Shown piece by piece: positions 1 to 9,181 of a DNA stretch of 64,000 nt; the stretch's first letter is position 1, and each line of letters starts with the position of its first letter. The DNA is from Acidobacteriota bacterium (GTDB lineage: Bacteria > Acidobacteriota > Vicinamibacteria > Marinacidobacterales > Marinacidobacteraceae). The notes below the pieces were generated by a model that was given only the letters and a program-made list of their open reading frames with translations, was not told the DNA's origin and made no database searches. Where the stretch lies: assembly GCA_022820545.1 (NCBI GenBank), contig JAJEFG010000039.1, positions 1 to 64,000 on the forward strand, written 5' to 3'. The position numbers and the translations under genes are program-made.

Positions 1-402
1 CACATGGAACGCCAAGGTGCTCCCGGCGGATTGGCCACTGCGCGAAGCAGTTTGTGTTCGCCCAAATGGGCAGTGAGAAACCTATAGGAACGCCGGTCTC
101 CAGACCGGCACCGCGGCGCTCCGCGCCGCGCACGTCGCAACGCCATACGCGCTCAAGGCGCCGACGGCGTTATCGCCCCAAGCTTGAGCCCGCCGACTCC
201 GCTATCGCCCCAGGCTCGAGTTCGGCAACTTCCGCGAGAACTGGCCGTCGGTCCAAGCCGTCCGCGCCGCCCGCGCCCATGGGCTCCACGCGGAGGTGGG
301 AGCCGGTTCCTCGGGTGGAGTTGCGATGTGCGCGGCGCGGAGCGCCGCGGTGCCGGTCTCCAGACCGGCGTTCCAAGCCGGCGGTCCCGGCCGGGGACGG
401 CG
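1..402. repeat. Gene-free window start holding an inverted pair of double-hairpin repeats
   Basis: No convincing complete gene is visible. Positions 2-76 of the plus strand could be the last codons of an upstream gene ending in TGA, but 24 codons are too few to identify it. Positions 87-141 and 320-374 are inverted copies of one 55-base element with about 52 matching positions. Each copy has two palindromes: a stem around GCCGGTCT and a stem around GCGGCG. The copies flank about 180 bases, which also contain a short direct repeat (TATCGCCCCA near 172 and 203). The arrangement resembles a bacterial interspersed mosaic element or a small non-autonomous element. No transposase gene is near. Confidence 0.75.
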
Positions 403-1698
403 TCAGGCGGAGGCGATCAGCGCCTCGATCTCGTCGTCGGTGAGGAGCCGGCGCGCCTCCTTGGCGGCGCGGAAGATCCGGTGCTTCAGCTCGTCGGTCG
501 GTTCGTGCCCGTGTTTCTCCAGCCAGTAGATGACGTTCGAGAGGCCGCTCATCGGGCCGACCTCGACCTTCTGGTGGAGCCCGTAGTCCCCGGCCGGGAC
601 GCCCGAATAGACCCGGTCGGCGAGCCAGTCGTCACCCTTGGCCATCGCCTTGATGATGGCGGCGGCGTGGACGCCGGTGCCGGTCCGGAAGGCGTCCTTG
701 CCCACGACGGGGTACCCGGCCGGGATGCGAGCCCCCGTGGCCTCGGACACCGTGCGGCAGTAGTCCGCCAGATGCGTGAGGTCGTTGTCGATCCAGCCGA
801 GCAGCCGCAGGTTCACGAGCAACTGGTCCATGGGCGTATTGCCGCAGCGTTCCCCGATTCCGATCGCCGTTCCGTGGACGCAGTCGGCGCCGGCCTCGAT
901 GGCGGTGAGGCTGTTCGGGACGGACAGTCCGCGATCCCGGTGCCCGTGCCAGTCGAGCTGCACGTCCTCCCCGGTGTCGGCGATGACCTCCCGGACGAAC
1001 TGGAGGAGCCGCGTGACGCCGTCGGGGGTGGCGTGCCCCACGGTGTCGCAGACGACCACGCGCCGGGCGCCGGCCTCGATGGCCACCGTGTAGAGCCGGC
1101 GGACGCTCTCGGGCCGCGCCCGCGTGGTGTCCTCGGTCACGTACATCGGGGGCACGCCGTGGGCGACCGCCCACTTCACGGCCTTTTCGGTGTGCCGGAG
1201 CAGCAGGTCGAGGTCCCAGTCCTCGGCGTACTGCCGGATCGGGCTCGACCCGATGAACATCGCCACCTCGATCGGCGTGCCGACCGCATCGGCCACCCGC
1301 GCGATCGGCTCGATGTCCGAGATCACCGTGCGCGCCGCGCAGTTCGGACGGATCTTCATCCGGTTGTCCACGATTTCCCGGGCGAGGTGGAGCACCTGCT
1401 CCTCGACGTGCGGACCGGCCGCCGGAAGCCCGATGTCGGCGGAGTCGATGCCGAGCGACTCCATGAGATGGAGCACCTCGGCCTTCTTCTCGAGCGTCGG
1501 GGACGTCACCGACGGACTCTGGAGCCCGTCGCGCAGCGTCTCGTCGTTCAGCTTGACCGGCTTCGGCGGGAACCAGGCGCGGGCGGGATCCGGCCGGTTC
1601 CAGTCGTAGATGAGGGCGTCCGTGGTGGGAACGTCGCCGTTCCCGGTCGAAAATCGCGGTTCTCCCCGCTCTTCGGGGTTCCGGGCCGGGTCCGTCAT
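403..1698 (-). CDS. 2-isopropylmalate synthase / HMGL-family enzyme
   Basis: A DRE-TIM barrel Claisen-condensing enzyme that would join acetyl-CoA to a 2-oxoacid, as LeuA, citramalate or homocitrate synthases do. The metal-site motif near the N-terminus reads LNDETLRDGLQS. The metal-binding HGHRDRG and the family motif GIGERCGN are both present. At about 431 residues it has the catalytic barrel but no full-length LeuA regulatory domain, so leucine feedback by that domain is not expected. A TTG start at 1713 would overlap fabI, but GAGGAG sits seven bases before the ATG at 1698, so I prefer that start. It is last in a minus-strand run behind fabI. The substrate cannot be decided from sequence alone. 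Confidence 0.8.
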   Translation of the reverse strand: MTDPARNPEERGEPRFSTGNGDVPTTDALIYDWNRPDPARAWFPPKPVKLNDETLRDGLQSPSVTSPTLEKKAEVLHLMESLGIDSADIGLPAAGPHVEEQVLHLAREIVDNRMKIRPNCAARTVISDIEPIARVADAVGTPIEVAMFIGSSPIRQYAEDWDLDLLLRHTEKAVKWAVAHGVPPMYVTEDTTRARPESVRRLYTVAIEAGARRVVVCDTVGHATPDGVTRLLQFVREVIADTGEDVQLDWHGHRDRGLSVPNSLTAIEAGADCVHGTAIGIGERCGNTPMDQLLVNLRLLGWIDNDLTHLADYCRTVSEATGARIPAGYPVVGKDAFRTGTGVHAAAIIKAMAKGDDWLADRVYSGVPAGDYGLHQKVEVGPMSGLSNVIYWLEKHGHEPTDELKHRIFRAAKEARRLLTDDEIEALIASA

Positions 1699-1709
1699 CG
1701 TGTCGCTCC

Positions 1710-2507
1710 TCAACCTGCCGCCCCGAGGCCGGGAATCGTGGCGCCCAGCGCGTGGAAGCCGCTGTCCACGTGGAGCACCTCGCCGGTGACCCCCCGCGCG
1801 GCGTCGGACAGCAGGAACGCCGCTGCATCCCCCACCTCCAGCGGATCGGTTCCGGCGCGGAGCGGCGCGTGTTCGCGGTAGTGCTCCACCATCTTGCCGA
1901 TACCCGAAACTCCCGAGGCCGCGAGCGTCTTCGCGGGACCCGCCGAGATCGCGTTCACGCGCACTCCCCGCGGGCCGAGATCCGACGCCAGGTAGCGGAC
2001 CGACGACTCGAGCGCCGCCTTCGCGACCCCCATGACGTTGTAGTGGGGCACGGCGCGCTCGCCGCCCAGGTAGCTGAGCGTGAGTGCGGCGCCGCCGCCG
2101 TCCGCTTCGAGCAGCGGCGCGAAATGACGGACGAGCGCGGTCAGCGAATAGACCGAGACGTCATGCGCGACCCGGAAGCCCTCGCGGGAGGTGGACACGA
2201 AGTCACCCTCGAGGTCCTCGCGCAGGGCGTAGGCGACGGCGTGGACCAGGAAGTCGAGCCCGCCGAAGTGCTCGCGAACGGTCTCGGCGGCGGCTGCGAG
2301 CTGCTCCTCGCTCGAGACGTCGAGCGGCAGGGTGAGCGTGCCCGGGAGCTGCGCCGCCAGCTTGTCCACGTTGCGCTGGAGCCGCTCGTTCTGGAAGCTG
2401 AGCGCGAGCGCCGCGCCCTCCCGCGCCGCGGAACGGGCGATCCCCCACGCGAAGGAGCGATGGTTCGCGACCCCGACGATCAGTCCTCGTTTGTTCTCAA
2501 GCAGCAC
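1710..2507 (-). CDS. fabI: Enoyl-[acyl-carrier-protein] reductase [NADH]
   Basis: Catalyses the last reduction of the fatty-acid elongation cycle, enoyl-ACP to acyl-ACP, in the cytoplasm. The 265-residue length is typical. The N-terminus has the FabI dinucleotide-binding pattern GVANHRSFAWGI. The catalytic Tyr-x6-Lys is visible in HYNVMGVAKAALE. The conserved C-terminal VTGEVLHVDSG is also present. These features separate it from FabG-type reductases. The start codon is GTG. It lies 18 bases after the amidase gene and just before the HMGL-family gene, in the same transcriptional run as ligA. Triclosan-type inhibitors act on this family; no resistance change can be judged here. Confidence 0.93.
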   Translation of the reverse strand: MLLENKRGLIVGVANHRSFAWGIARSAAREGAALALSFQNERLQRNVDKLAAQLPGTLTLPLDVSSEEQLAAAAETVREHFGGLDFLVHAVAYALREDLEGDFVSTSREGFRVAHDVSVYSLTALVRHFAPLLEADGGGAALTLSYLGGERAVPHYNVMGVAKAALESSVRYLASDLGPRGVRVNAISAGPAKTLAASGVSGIGKMVEHYREHAPLRAGTDPLEVGDAAAFLLSDAARGVTGEVLHVDSGFHALGATIPGLGAAG

Positions 2508-2525
2508 AGTCTTCCAATTTAGCAG

Positions 2526-4088
2526 TCACTGCGGTCCTCCCAGCGACGGCGGCCGCATCGGGATGGCGCCGCTCGCCTCGAGCCAGGCGGCCAGCCGGAT
2601 GACGGCGAAATCCTGACCCGGAGCCCCGACGAGCTGCGCTCCGAGCGGCATTCCCGACCGATCGAATCCGGCGGGCACCGAGAGGGCGGGAAGCCCGGTG
2701 AAGTTGAAGGGTCCGACCAGGCGGATGAGCCCCGGACGGATGTCCTCGGCGGTCGCGAGCGGCTCCCCCGCAAGCGGAGCACCCGCCGGGGTGGACGGCG
2801 CCACCAGGACGTCCACCTCCTCGAAGAGCCGCGCGAAGGCGTCCGCGACGAGGCGCCGGCCCCGGAGCGCGGCGATGAGGTCGGAGGCCGACAACACCAT
2901 CCCCACTTCCAGCAGCCGCCGCACGTCCTCGCTGATGTCCTCCGGCCGGGCCGCCAGCCGCTCCCGGTGGACGACCGCCGCCTCCGCGAAGGCGAGCACG
3001 TTGCGGCACACCCCGCTGCACTCGACCTCCGGGATCCTCACCTCGACGCGCTCGGCCCCGAGCCCGACGAGCGCCGCGACGATGCCGTCCGCCGCCTGGC
3101 GGGCCTCGCGGACGAGATCGGTGTAGAAGAAATCGAGGGGAACCCCCAGGCGCACGCCGGCGAGGGGTTTCGGACCCGCGGCGCGCGGCGGCGCCGGACC
3201 GGAAGACCAGCCCGAGAGGACCTCGAAGAGCAGGCCGATGTCCCGGGCGCTCCGGGCGATGGGCCCGACGTGGTCCAGGCTCCACGACAGCGGCGTCACG
3301 CCGGCCCGGGACACGGCGCCGTAGGACGGCTTCAGGCCGAAGACCCCGTTGAGCGACGCCGGGATCCGGATGGATCCCCCGGTATCGGTCCCCACCGAGC
3401 CGTAGCCCATGCCGGTGGCCACCGCCACCGCGGACCCTGAGGACGACCCGCCCGGGATGCGCCCGGGCGCGTGAGCGTTGCAGGTCCGCCCGAACGTGGG
3501 GTTGTCGCCGCTGACCCCGAAGGCGAACTCCTGCAGGTTGTTCTTGCCGAGCAGGATGGCCCCGGCCTCCGCGAGGCGCTTCCAGGCCGGAGCGCTCCGG
3601 GCCGCCTCGTGCGGGAACTTCGACCCCGACGTGGTGGTCACTCCGGCGACGTCCACGATGTCCTTGACGCTGAGGGGGATCCCGAGGAGGGGCCGTCCGC
3701 CGCCCCCCTGCCCCGCTCCCTCCGGTGCCACGGTCAGCCGCCGCGCCTCGGCGAGCGCCTCCTCTTCCCGGAGCCTCAGGAACGCTCCGAGATGGCGCCC
3801 CGCCCGGGCGCGTTCGAGCGCCGCCTCGACCAGCTCCACCGCCGAACGGCGGCCCGCGGCCAGCTCGGCGCGCGCCGCGGCGATGGTCCCCGGCGCCGCA
3901 TCGGCCGGCGCCACCGGGATTGCGGCTGGCCCGGGGCGCCTCCTGCCCGAGGACGTACGCGCGGCTAGGTCGCCGGCGGTGAGCGGCTCCGGAGGGTCCG
4001 GAAGCCGGGCCAGCCTCCGGCCGACGTCCTCGAGTTCCTGCCGGAGCGCGCCGGCCCGTTCCTCGGCGGCGGCCAGCCGTTCCGACAT
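2526..4088 (-). CDS. Amidase-signature family hydrolase (GatA-like)
   Basis: A 520-residue Ser-cisSer-Lys amidase. The triad is visible as Lys142 (in SVKDIVDV), Ser215 (in GGSSSGSA) and Ser239 (in TDTGGSIR). Residues 1-30 form a short charged helix, possibly coiled coil, and residues 30-70 are Pro/Ala-rich linker; both are extra to the core domain. The start at 4088 follows a GGAG six bases upstream. No gatB or gatC is nearby, so it is more likely a stand-alone amidase than the glutamyl-tRNA amidotransferase subunit. The substrate is unknown. It sits between a small membrane protein gene and fabI with short gaps, suggesting co-transcription. Confidence 0.85.
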   Translation of the reverse strand: MSERLAAAEERAGALRQELEDVGRRLARLPDPPEPLTAGDLAARTSSGRRRPGPAAIPVAPADAAPGTIAAARAELAAGRRSAVELVEAALERARAGRHLGAFLRLREEEALAEARRLTVAPEGAGQGGGGRPLLGIPLSVKDIVDVAGVTTTSGSKFPHEAARSAPAWKRLAEAGAILLGKNNLQEFAFGVSGDNPTFGRTCNAHAPGRIPGGSSSGSAVAVATGMGYGSVGTDTGGSIRIPASLNGVFGLKPSYGAVSRAGVTPLSWSLDHVGPIARSARDIGLLFEVLSGWSSGPAPPRAAGPKPLAGVRLGVPLDFFYTDLVREARQAADGIVAALVGLGAERVEVRIPEVECSGVCRNVLAFAEAAVVHRERLAARPEDISEDVRRLLEVGMVLSASDLIAALRGRRLVADAFARLFEEVDVLVAPSTPAGAPLAGEPLATAEDIRPGLIRLVGPFNFTGLPALSVPAGFDRSGMPLGAQLVGAPGQDFAVIRLAAWLEASGAIPMRPPSLGGPQ

Positions 4089-4099
4089 CCGGTCTCCGC

Positions 4100-4294
4100 C
4101 TACTTCGGTCCGCCCAGCACCCGCGCCGGCAACCGGAGCACCGCACCCAGCAGCGAGAACACGCCGTCCACGGCGATGCCGAGCAGCCGGAAGGGCAGCA
4201 GCAGCACCCAGACGATCGGATAGACCACGAGCGCCAGCAGCGCGAGCGGCCAGCAGACGATCAGGAGCAGGAGCCAGAGGAGGAAGGAAGCCAT
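4100..4294 (-). CDS. Small hydrophobic membrane protein
   Basis: A 64-residue protein, nearly all hydrophobic, with a likely membrane helix or hairpin at residues 3-35 and a second hydrophobic stretch around 38-55. It ends in Arg-Val-Leu-Gly-Gly-Pro-Lys. It fits snugly between ligA (9 bases upstream) and the amidase (11 bases downstream), which supports its being a real gene. I recognise no family and assign no function. Confidence 0.55.
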   Translation of the reverse strand: MASFLLWLLLLIVCWPLALLALVVYPIVWVLLLPFRLLGIAVDGVFSLLGAVLRLPARVLGGPK

Positions 4295-4303
4295 GTCGGG
4301 AAA

Positions 4304-6931
4304 CTACGTTTCGTTCTCGCTCCCGGTTTCCCGCGCCGCCTCGAGTTCCTCCAGGGTGACCTCCCCGGCGGCGAGCCGCCGCAGTTCCTCCCCGCCCCCG
4401 ACCGGCACCCCCAGCCCGCGGGCCTTCTCCAGCTTGGAACCGGCCCTGTCGCCCGCCACCACGAGCGAAGTGCGGCTGCTGACGCTCGAAACGACCCTTC
4501 CGCCGTGACGCTCGATGAGTTCTCCGGCTTCCTCGCGGGTGAGCCCGGCGAGCGTGCCGGTCAGCACGATGCGCAGCCCCGACAGGGTGGACTCCCCCGT
4601 CGCCTCCCAGACCGGGGCCACCCCCGAGCCCGCGAGGTCCTCGAGCTCCCGCCGGTTCGCCTCGTCCGAGAAGAAGCCGGTCACCGCGTCGGCCACCTGC
4701 TCGCCCACTTCGTGCACCTCGAGAAGCTCTTCCCGAGTCGCCGCCGCCAGCCGCTCGAGCGCGCCGTAGCGCGCGGCGAGGACCCGGGCCACGTGCTGTC
4801 CCACGTGGGGAATGCCCAGCGCGAACAGGAACCGGTCGAGGCGCACGGTGCGGCTCTCCTCCAGCTCCCGGAGCAGGTTCGCCGCCGACTTCTCGGCGAA
4901 CGGCCGGCGCCGGCGTTCGGGCAGGGCGAGGAGGTCCGCCTCGGTCAGGCCGAAGAGATCCGCCGGGCGCCCCACCCGGCCCGATCTCACCAGGTCGGCG
5001 GCGATCCCCTCGCTCAGCCTCGGCAGGTCGAGGGCGTTCTTCGCTGCGAGCCGCGCGATCGCGGCGGCGAGGGCGCCGGGCTCCCACCGGAAGGCCTCCT
5101 CCGGGCCGTGCCGCCCGTCCGCGCCCTCCACCACCCCGGCCTCGACGAGGTCCTCCAGCAGGGCGCGCTTGGCGGGCGAGGCCAGCGCCTTCAGCGCCTC
5201 CTCGGCGCGCCCCGCCGGTTCTCCCCCAGCCGGGCGTTCCGAGAGCGCCCGGAGCGCCGCCAGGTCGAACTCCTTTGCCATCGCCTCGGCCCGCGTCGGG
5301 CCGACGCCTGGCAGCCCCAGCCCCACCAGCACCCTCGCGAGCGGCGCGTTCCGGGCCGCGCCGAGATGGCGCACCAGCGCCGCCGCGCCGGCGGGATCGA
5401 AGGGCCGGCCGGCCGGCTGGGGCGGCGCCGCGAGGAGCTTCTCCCGGGTCAGCCGGTAGAGATCGGCCGGCGACCGCACGAACCCGCACTCGACGAGGAG
5501 CTCCACGAGTTCGTCCCCGAGGGTTTCGATCTCCATGCCCCCCTTGCCGACGAAGTGGACCAGCCGGGCCTTCCGCTGCGCGGGACAGCTCCACCCTCCG
5601 GAGCAGAAGTGGTTGGCGCCTTCCGCCTGCACCGGCCGGTCGCATTCGGGGCACGCGGACGGCATGGACCAGGGGGCCGCGCCCTCCTCGCGGGCGCGGG
5701 AAACGACCTCCACGACCTGCGGGATCACGTCTCCCGCGCGCTGGATGCGGACGCGGTCGCCGGGCCCGGCGTCGAGGGCGCGCACCATCCCCTCGTTGTG
5801 GAGGGTGGCGCGGCTCACCGTCACCCCGGAGACCAGCACCGGATCCAGACGGGCCACCGGGGTGAGCTTCCCGGTGCGTCCCACCTGCACATCGATGGCG
5901 AGGAGCGCCGTTTCCGCCTGTCCCGGCGGGAACTTGAAGGCGACCGCCCAACGGGGGTTCCGGGACCGTTCGCCCAACTCTTCCTGGTCGGCGATCCGGT
6001 CCAGCTTGACGACCGCCCCGTCGAGTTCCACGGTGAACCGGTCCCGCTCCGCGATCAGGAGGCGGTGGTAGGCGAGGACCCGATCGGGCCCGCGTCCCAC
6101 GTCCCACCAGACGGTCTGCCGGCCCGCTTCTTCAGCGTCGCTTCCCTGCGACTCCGGCGCCACCCGGAACCCGAACCCGGCGAGGGTGCGGAGCACTCCG
6201 GACTGGGTCTCAGGCGCCGGAAGCTCCGGGTCGTCCCAGACCAGGATGTCGTAGGCGTAGAGCGCCAGCGGACGGGCCGCCGCGATCCCCGGGTCGAGCT
6301 GGCGCAGGGAGCCGGCGGCCGCGTTCCTCGGGTTCTTGAAGGCGTCCTTCCCGGCGCGCTCGAGGCCCTCGTTCATGCGCTCGAAGTCCGCCACCGGGAG
6401 GACGGCTTCGCCGCGCACCGCGAGCCGTTCCGGCGTCCCGCCCCCGGCGAGCCGGAGCGGCAGCGACCGGATGGTCCGCAGGTTGGCGGTGATGTCCTCC
6501 CCGACCTCGCCGTTGCCCCGCGTCGCCCCGCGAACGAACCGGCCGTCCCGATAGACGAGTTCGACCGACAGCCCGTCGAACTTCGGTTCGAGGCAGTAGT
6601 CGATGTCGTCGCGGCCGATCTCCCGTTCCATCCGGTCCGTGAATTCGCGCAACCCGGTCTCGTCGTGGATGCTCTGCAGCGAGAGCATCGGCGCCTCGTG
6701 GCGGACTTCCTCGAACCCCTCGGCCACCGCGCCGCCGACGCGCCGGGTGGGCGAGTCGGGGGTGACGAGTTCGGGGTGGTCCCGCTCGAGTCCCTCGAGT
6801 TCCCGGAAGAGCGCGTCGTACTCGTGGTCGTCGATCTCCGGCGCGTCGAGCACGTAGTAGCGGTGGTCGTGATGACGGATCGCCTCCACCAGTTCCCGGT
6901 GCCGCGCGGACGGAGGTTGCGCCTCGGTCAC
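4304..6931 (-). CDS. ligA: NAD-dependent DNA ligase with duplicated HhH module
   Basis: Seals nicks during replication and repair using NAD+. Order: Ia domain (residues 1-70), adenylation domain with active-site Lys117 in EPKFDG, OB fold (about 340-420), a four-cysteine zinc site (Cys427, 430, 443, 449), helix-hairpin-helix region, and BRCT domain (about 782-860). At 875 residues it is about 200 longer than the usual 670. The excess lies in the HhH region: residues 464-565 and 632-732 both follow the pattern of a single LigA HhH unit (ADLYRLT... and ADLFGLT..., each followed by a GLGLPGVG / ALGIPHVG motif). The ATG overlaps the stop of the upstream small gene by four bases in reverse order (ATGA at 6928-6931). 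Confidence 0.95.
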   Translation of the reverse strand: MTEAQPPSARHRELVEAIRHHDHRYYVLDAPEIDDHEYDALFRELEGLERDHPELVTPDSPTRRVGGAVAEGFEEVRHEAPMLSLQSIHDETGLREFTDRMEREIGRDDIDYCLEPKFDGLSVELVYRDGRFVRGATRGNGEVGEDITANLRTIRSLPLRLAGGGTPERLAVRGEAVLPVADFERMNEGLERAGKDAFKNPRNAAAGSLRQLDPGIAAARPLALYAYDILVWDDPELPAPETQSGVLRTLAGFGFRVAPESQGSDAEEAGRQTVWWDVGRGPDRVLAYHRLLIAERDRFTVELDGAVVKLDRIADQEELGERSRNPRWAVAFKFPPGQAETALLAIDVQVGRTGKLTPVARLDPVLVSGVTVSRATLHNEGMVRALDAGPGDRVRIQRAGDVIPQVVEVVSRAREEGAAPWSMPSACPECDRPVQAEGANHFCSGGWSCPAQRKARLVHFVGKGGMEIETLGDELVELLVECGFVRSPADLYRLTREKLLAAPPQPAGRPFDPAGAAALVRHLGAARNAPLARVLVGLGLPGVGPTRAEAMAKEFDLAALRALSERPAGGEPAGRAEEALKALASPAKRALLEDLVEAGVVEGADGRHGPEEAFRWEPGALAAAIARLAAKNALDLPRLSEGIAADLVRSGRVGRPADLFGLTEADLLALPERRRRPFAEKSAANLLRELEESRTVRLDRFLFALGIPHVGQHVARVLAARYGALERLAAATREELLEVHEVGEQVADAVTGFFSDEANRRELEDLAGSGVAPVWEATGESTLSGLRIVLTGTLAGLTREEAGELIERHGGRVVSSVSSRTSLVVAGDRAGSKLEKARGLGVPVGGGEELRRLAAGEVTLEELEAARETGSENET

Positions 6932-7284
6932 GACGTTTCCGGCCGCGCGCCGGCTTTCCCGGGTTTCGCGTCCCGGGAAGCCCGCCGTGTCACGAAAACT
7001 GCCAGGCGGTCGGTGATCTTCCGGGACCAGGGAAGGTCCTTCCCGAGCACCGCCAATCCCGCCAGGATCATCAAGACGCCCTGCAGGATCGGGAGGAAGA
7101 GCCCGATGACCCCGAGCGCCAGCAGGAGGAACCCGGAGGCGATCCGCAGCGCCCGCCAGGGACGGAAACGGCGGCGCGCCCGTTCCCCCGGCGGGGGAGC
7201 GGAGCCGGGCTCACCGAGGGTGGACTCGCCGCCCGGGCCGGCTTCCGGCGGGCGGCGATAATCTGCGCTCGGTCCCGCGGCCAT
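6928..7284 (-). CDS. PGPGW-like small membrane protein
   Basis: A 118-residue protein with a Pro/Gly-rich N-terminal tail (1-40), a basic segment (ERARRRFRPWR), and one or two membrane helices at about 50-90 containing GLFLPILQGVLMILAGLAVL. That resembles the PGPGW-type membrane proteins. The C-terminal tail is basic and cytoplasmic in character. I chose the ATG at 7284; upstream in-frame starts would run into the divergent protease gene. It is the first gene of the minus-strand run containing ligA and overlaps ligA by four bases. Function unknown. Confidence 0.6.
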   Translation of the reverse strand: MAAGPSADYRRPPEAGPGGESTLGEPGSAPPPGERARRRFRPWRALRIASGFLLLALGVIGLFLPILQGVLMILAGLAVLGKDLPWSRKITDRLAVFVTRRASRDAKPGKAGARPETS

Positions 7285-7312
7285 CGCCGTCAAGGTAACA
7301 CCGAGCCCCATC

Positions 7313-8620
7313 GTGAAGAAGACACCCGGCCTCGCCACGGTCCCGCAGGTTCTTGCCACCTTCGCGGCCACCTTCGTCGCGATCATCCTCATCGGCGTCG
7401 TCATCGCGCGGACCGGGTTGCCTTTCGACGTCGCCATCCTCGCGACCCCGGGCGTCACCCTGCTCGTGGCGCTCGCGGCCATCCGCCTGTTCCGCCTGAA
7501 CCCCTATCGGGCGTTCCGGCTCCGGCCCGCGAAGAACAGCCAGCTCCTGCTTTCGGTTCCGATCGCCCTCTCCCTGTTCGTGGTCAGCGACCAGCTCGCC
7601 AACCTGAGCCGCGCGTTCCTCCCGATCGACGAGCAGCTCGTCCAGACCGTCGCCGAACTGGTGCGCGCCGAGGGAGTGTTCTCGTGGCTGATCCGGCTGG
7701 CCGGCATCGGCTTCGGAGCGGCGCTGGCCGAGGAGTTGCTGTTCCGGGGCGTGATCCTCACCGGGCTCCGGCCCCTCGGCCGGGCAGGCGCCCTCGTCGT
7801 TTCGGCGCTGCTCTTCACCGTGATGCACGGCCTCCTGCTGCCCAACTACTTCGTGGCCGGACTCGTCCTGGGACTGGCCGCGATGGCCACCCGCAGCATC
7901 CTGGTCCCGATCTCGATCCATCTCTTCCACAACGTCGCGGCGCTCCTCCTCTTCAACCTGACCGACATCGAAACCCTGGGGGACCCCCTCTGGATTCCGG
8001 GCGGGATCCTGGTGCCGGCGGTGGGCATCCTGGCGATCGGGGTCTTCCTCTACCTGCGGGACCTGCGGGCCCGGACGGCCGAAAAACCCGCGGCGCCGGC
8101 GCCCGGCACTCCGCAAGAGACCTGGCTCCCCTCGCCTCCTCCCGGCGCGCTCAGCATCGGAGAGGACCTTCGGGAGGTGCCCTCCGGTTCACGCCGCCTC
8201 GGTTTCGTGGTCCTCGCCCTCACCATGACGGCCGGACTGTTCCTCTCCGTCGGGCTCTTCGTGTACCTCGGCTACCTCACCAACCCGGGTCCGCAGCGCG
8301 CCGCCGCCATCCAGCAGTTGCGGCAGATCGCCCACGAATCGCTGGCCGACGAGGCGGCGAGCCGCCAGGCCGAGATCGACGCCGCGTTCGAGACCCTGAC
8401 CGAGCTGAACCGGGAGGGACGGGTCGGATTCCGGCACGTCTGGCGCGCGGCCACCGTGGTCGCCGCCGCCACCACCGACGGAGAGTTCGGGAACGGCGAC
8501 GTGGAGTCCCTGCTGATGGCCGTCGGGGGGATCCGCCAGGACGCCGAGGAACGGCGTCCGCGCCGGGAGCCACGTCCCGAAGCCCCGGAACCGGCCCGCG
8601 CCGGGGAAAGCAGCGAGTGA
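7313..8620 (+). CDS. CPBP-family intramembrane glutamic protease
   Basis: A polytopic membrane protease of the CAAX/ABI family. The active-site motifs are clear: EELLFRG (EExxxR), FTVMHG (FxxxH) and HLFHN (HxxxN), in that order at about residues 140-205. Five or more membrane helices span residues 10-250. Unusually, a C-terminal extension follows: a further hydrophobic segment (about 300-325) and a charged, partly helical tail to residue 435. The start is GTG, only 28 bases from the divergent membrane gene at 7284. Substrates are unknown; relatives process prenylated peptides or bacteriocins. Confidence 0.85.
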   Translation: MKKTPGLATVPQVLATFAATFVAIILIGVVIARTGLPFDVAILATPGVTLLVALAAIRLFRLNPYRAFRLRPAKNSQLLLSVPIALSLFVVSDQLANLSRAFLPIDEQLVQTVAELVRAEGVFSWLIRLAGIGFGAALAEELLFRGVILTGLRPLGRAGALVVSALLFTVMHGLLLPNYFVAGLVLGLAAMATRSILVPISIHLFHNVAALLLFNLTDIETLGDPLWIPGGILVPAVGILAIGVFLYLRDLRARTAEKPAAPAPGTPQETWLPSPPPGALSIGEDLREVPSGSRRLGFVVLALTMTAGLFLSVGLFVYLGYLTNPGPQRAAAIQQLRQIAHESLADEAASRQAEIDAAFETLTELNREGRVGFRHVWRAATVVAAATTDGEFGNGDVESLLMAVGGIRQDAEERRPRREPRPEAPEPARAGESSE

Positions 8621-8656
8621 CCGGGACGCGCGCCGCGGTGCGGCGCGGCTAGCCGT

Positions 8657-9181
8657 CTACCGCGGGACCCGCGTGCGGCGGAAACGGCCGAAGAACAGGG
8701 GCAGCCACATCGCCGCCACCCCGCCCACCATCATCAGGCCGCCGACGAGCGGCCGCCACGACAGCAGCACGAAGCCACCGGACAGCAGGTGGACGACCAC
8801 GCTCATGTATCCCGAGAGCACGAACACGCGAACCGGGGAGTCTGCCGTCCGCATGGCAAACAGCGGCAGCGTCTCGAGTGCCGCGGTCAGCATCGTGCTC
8901 CGGAAGAGCAGCGCCCAGAGATTCAGCGGCTCGCGAAACACCATGCCGACGATGGCGGAGAAGAGCGACGCCGCGAACGCCGACTGGTAGGGGCGCCGGC
9001 CCTCCAGCCAGCGGATCATGAGCGCCTTCAGGGGAGTGAACAGCGCCACCAGGCCGAGCGCCAGCAGGAAGTCCGCCGGATCGGGAAGCGTGGTGGCCAA
9101 CCGCACCGCGGCCAGGATGGTGACGAGCGCCAGCACCACGAGGAGCGCGTAACGCGGCGGGGGGAGCGAACTCCGGCTCAT
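8657..9181 (-). CDS. Hypothetical polytopic membrane protein
   Basis: A 174-residue protein with four to five predicted membrane helices (starting LLVVLALVTILAAV near residue 13) and a basic C-terminal end. It starts with ATG overlapping the lysA stop by four bases (ATGA at 9178-9181), so it is translated from the same message. I recognise no family. Its fixed position behind lysA is the only functional hint, and that is weak. Confidence 0.65.
   Translation of the reverse strand: MSRSSLPPPRYALLVVLALVTILAAVRLATTLPDPADFLLALGLVALFTPLKALMIRWLEGRRPYQSAFAASLFSAIVGMVFREPLNLWALLFRSTMLTAALETLPLFAMRTADSPVRVFVLSGYMSVVVHLLSGGFVLLSWRPLVGGLMMVGGVAAMWLPLFFGRFRRTRVPR

Noticed and set aside
184..1881. A 565-codon plus-strand frame across the window start and the HMGL-family gene
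   Set aside because: It is an antisense shadow of that gene plus repeat sequence, with no family match.
2526..6107. A 1193-codon frame extending the amidase upstream
   Set aside because: The upstream two-thirds are an off-frame shadow of ligA; the amidase domain begins properly at the ATG at 4088.
4505..7261. A 918-codon open frame on the plus strand opposite ligA
   Set aside because: It is a shadow of ligA in GC-rich DNA: low-complexity Arg/Pro/Gly composition, no domain, and ligA matches its family over the full length.
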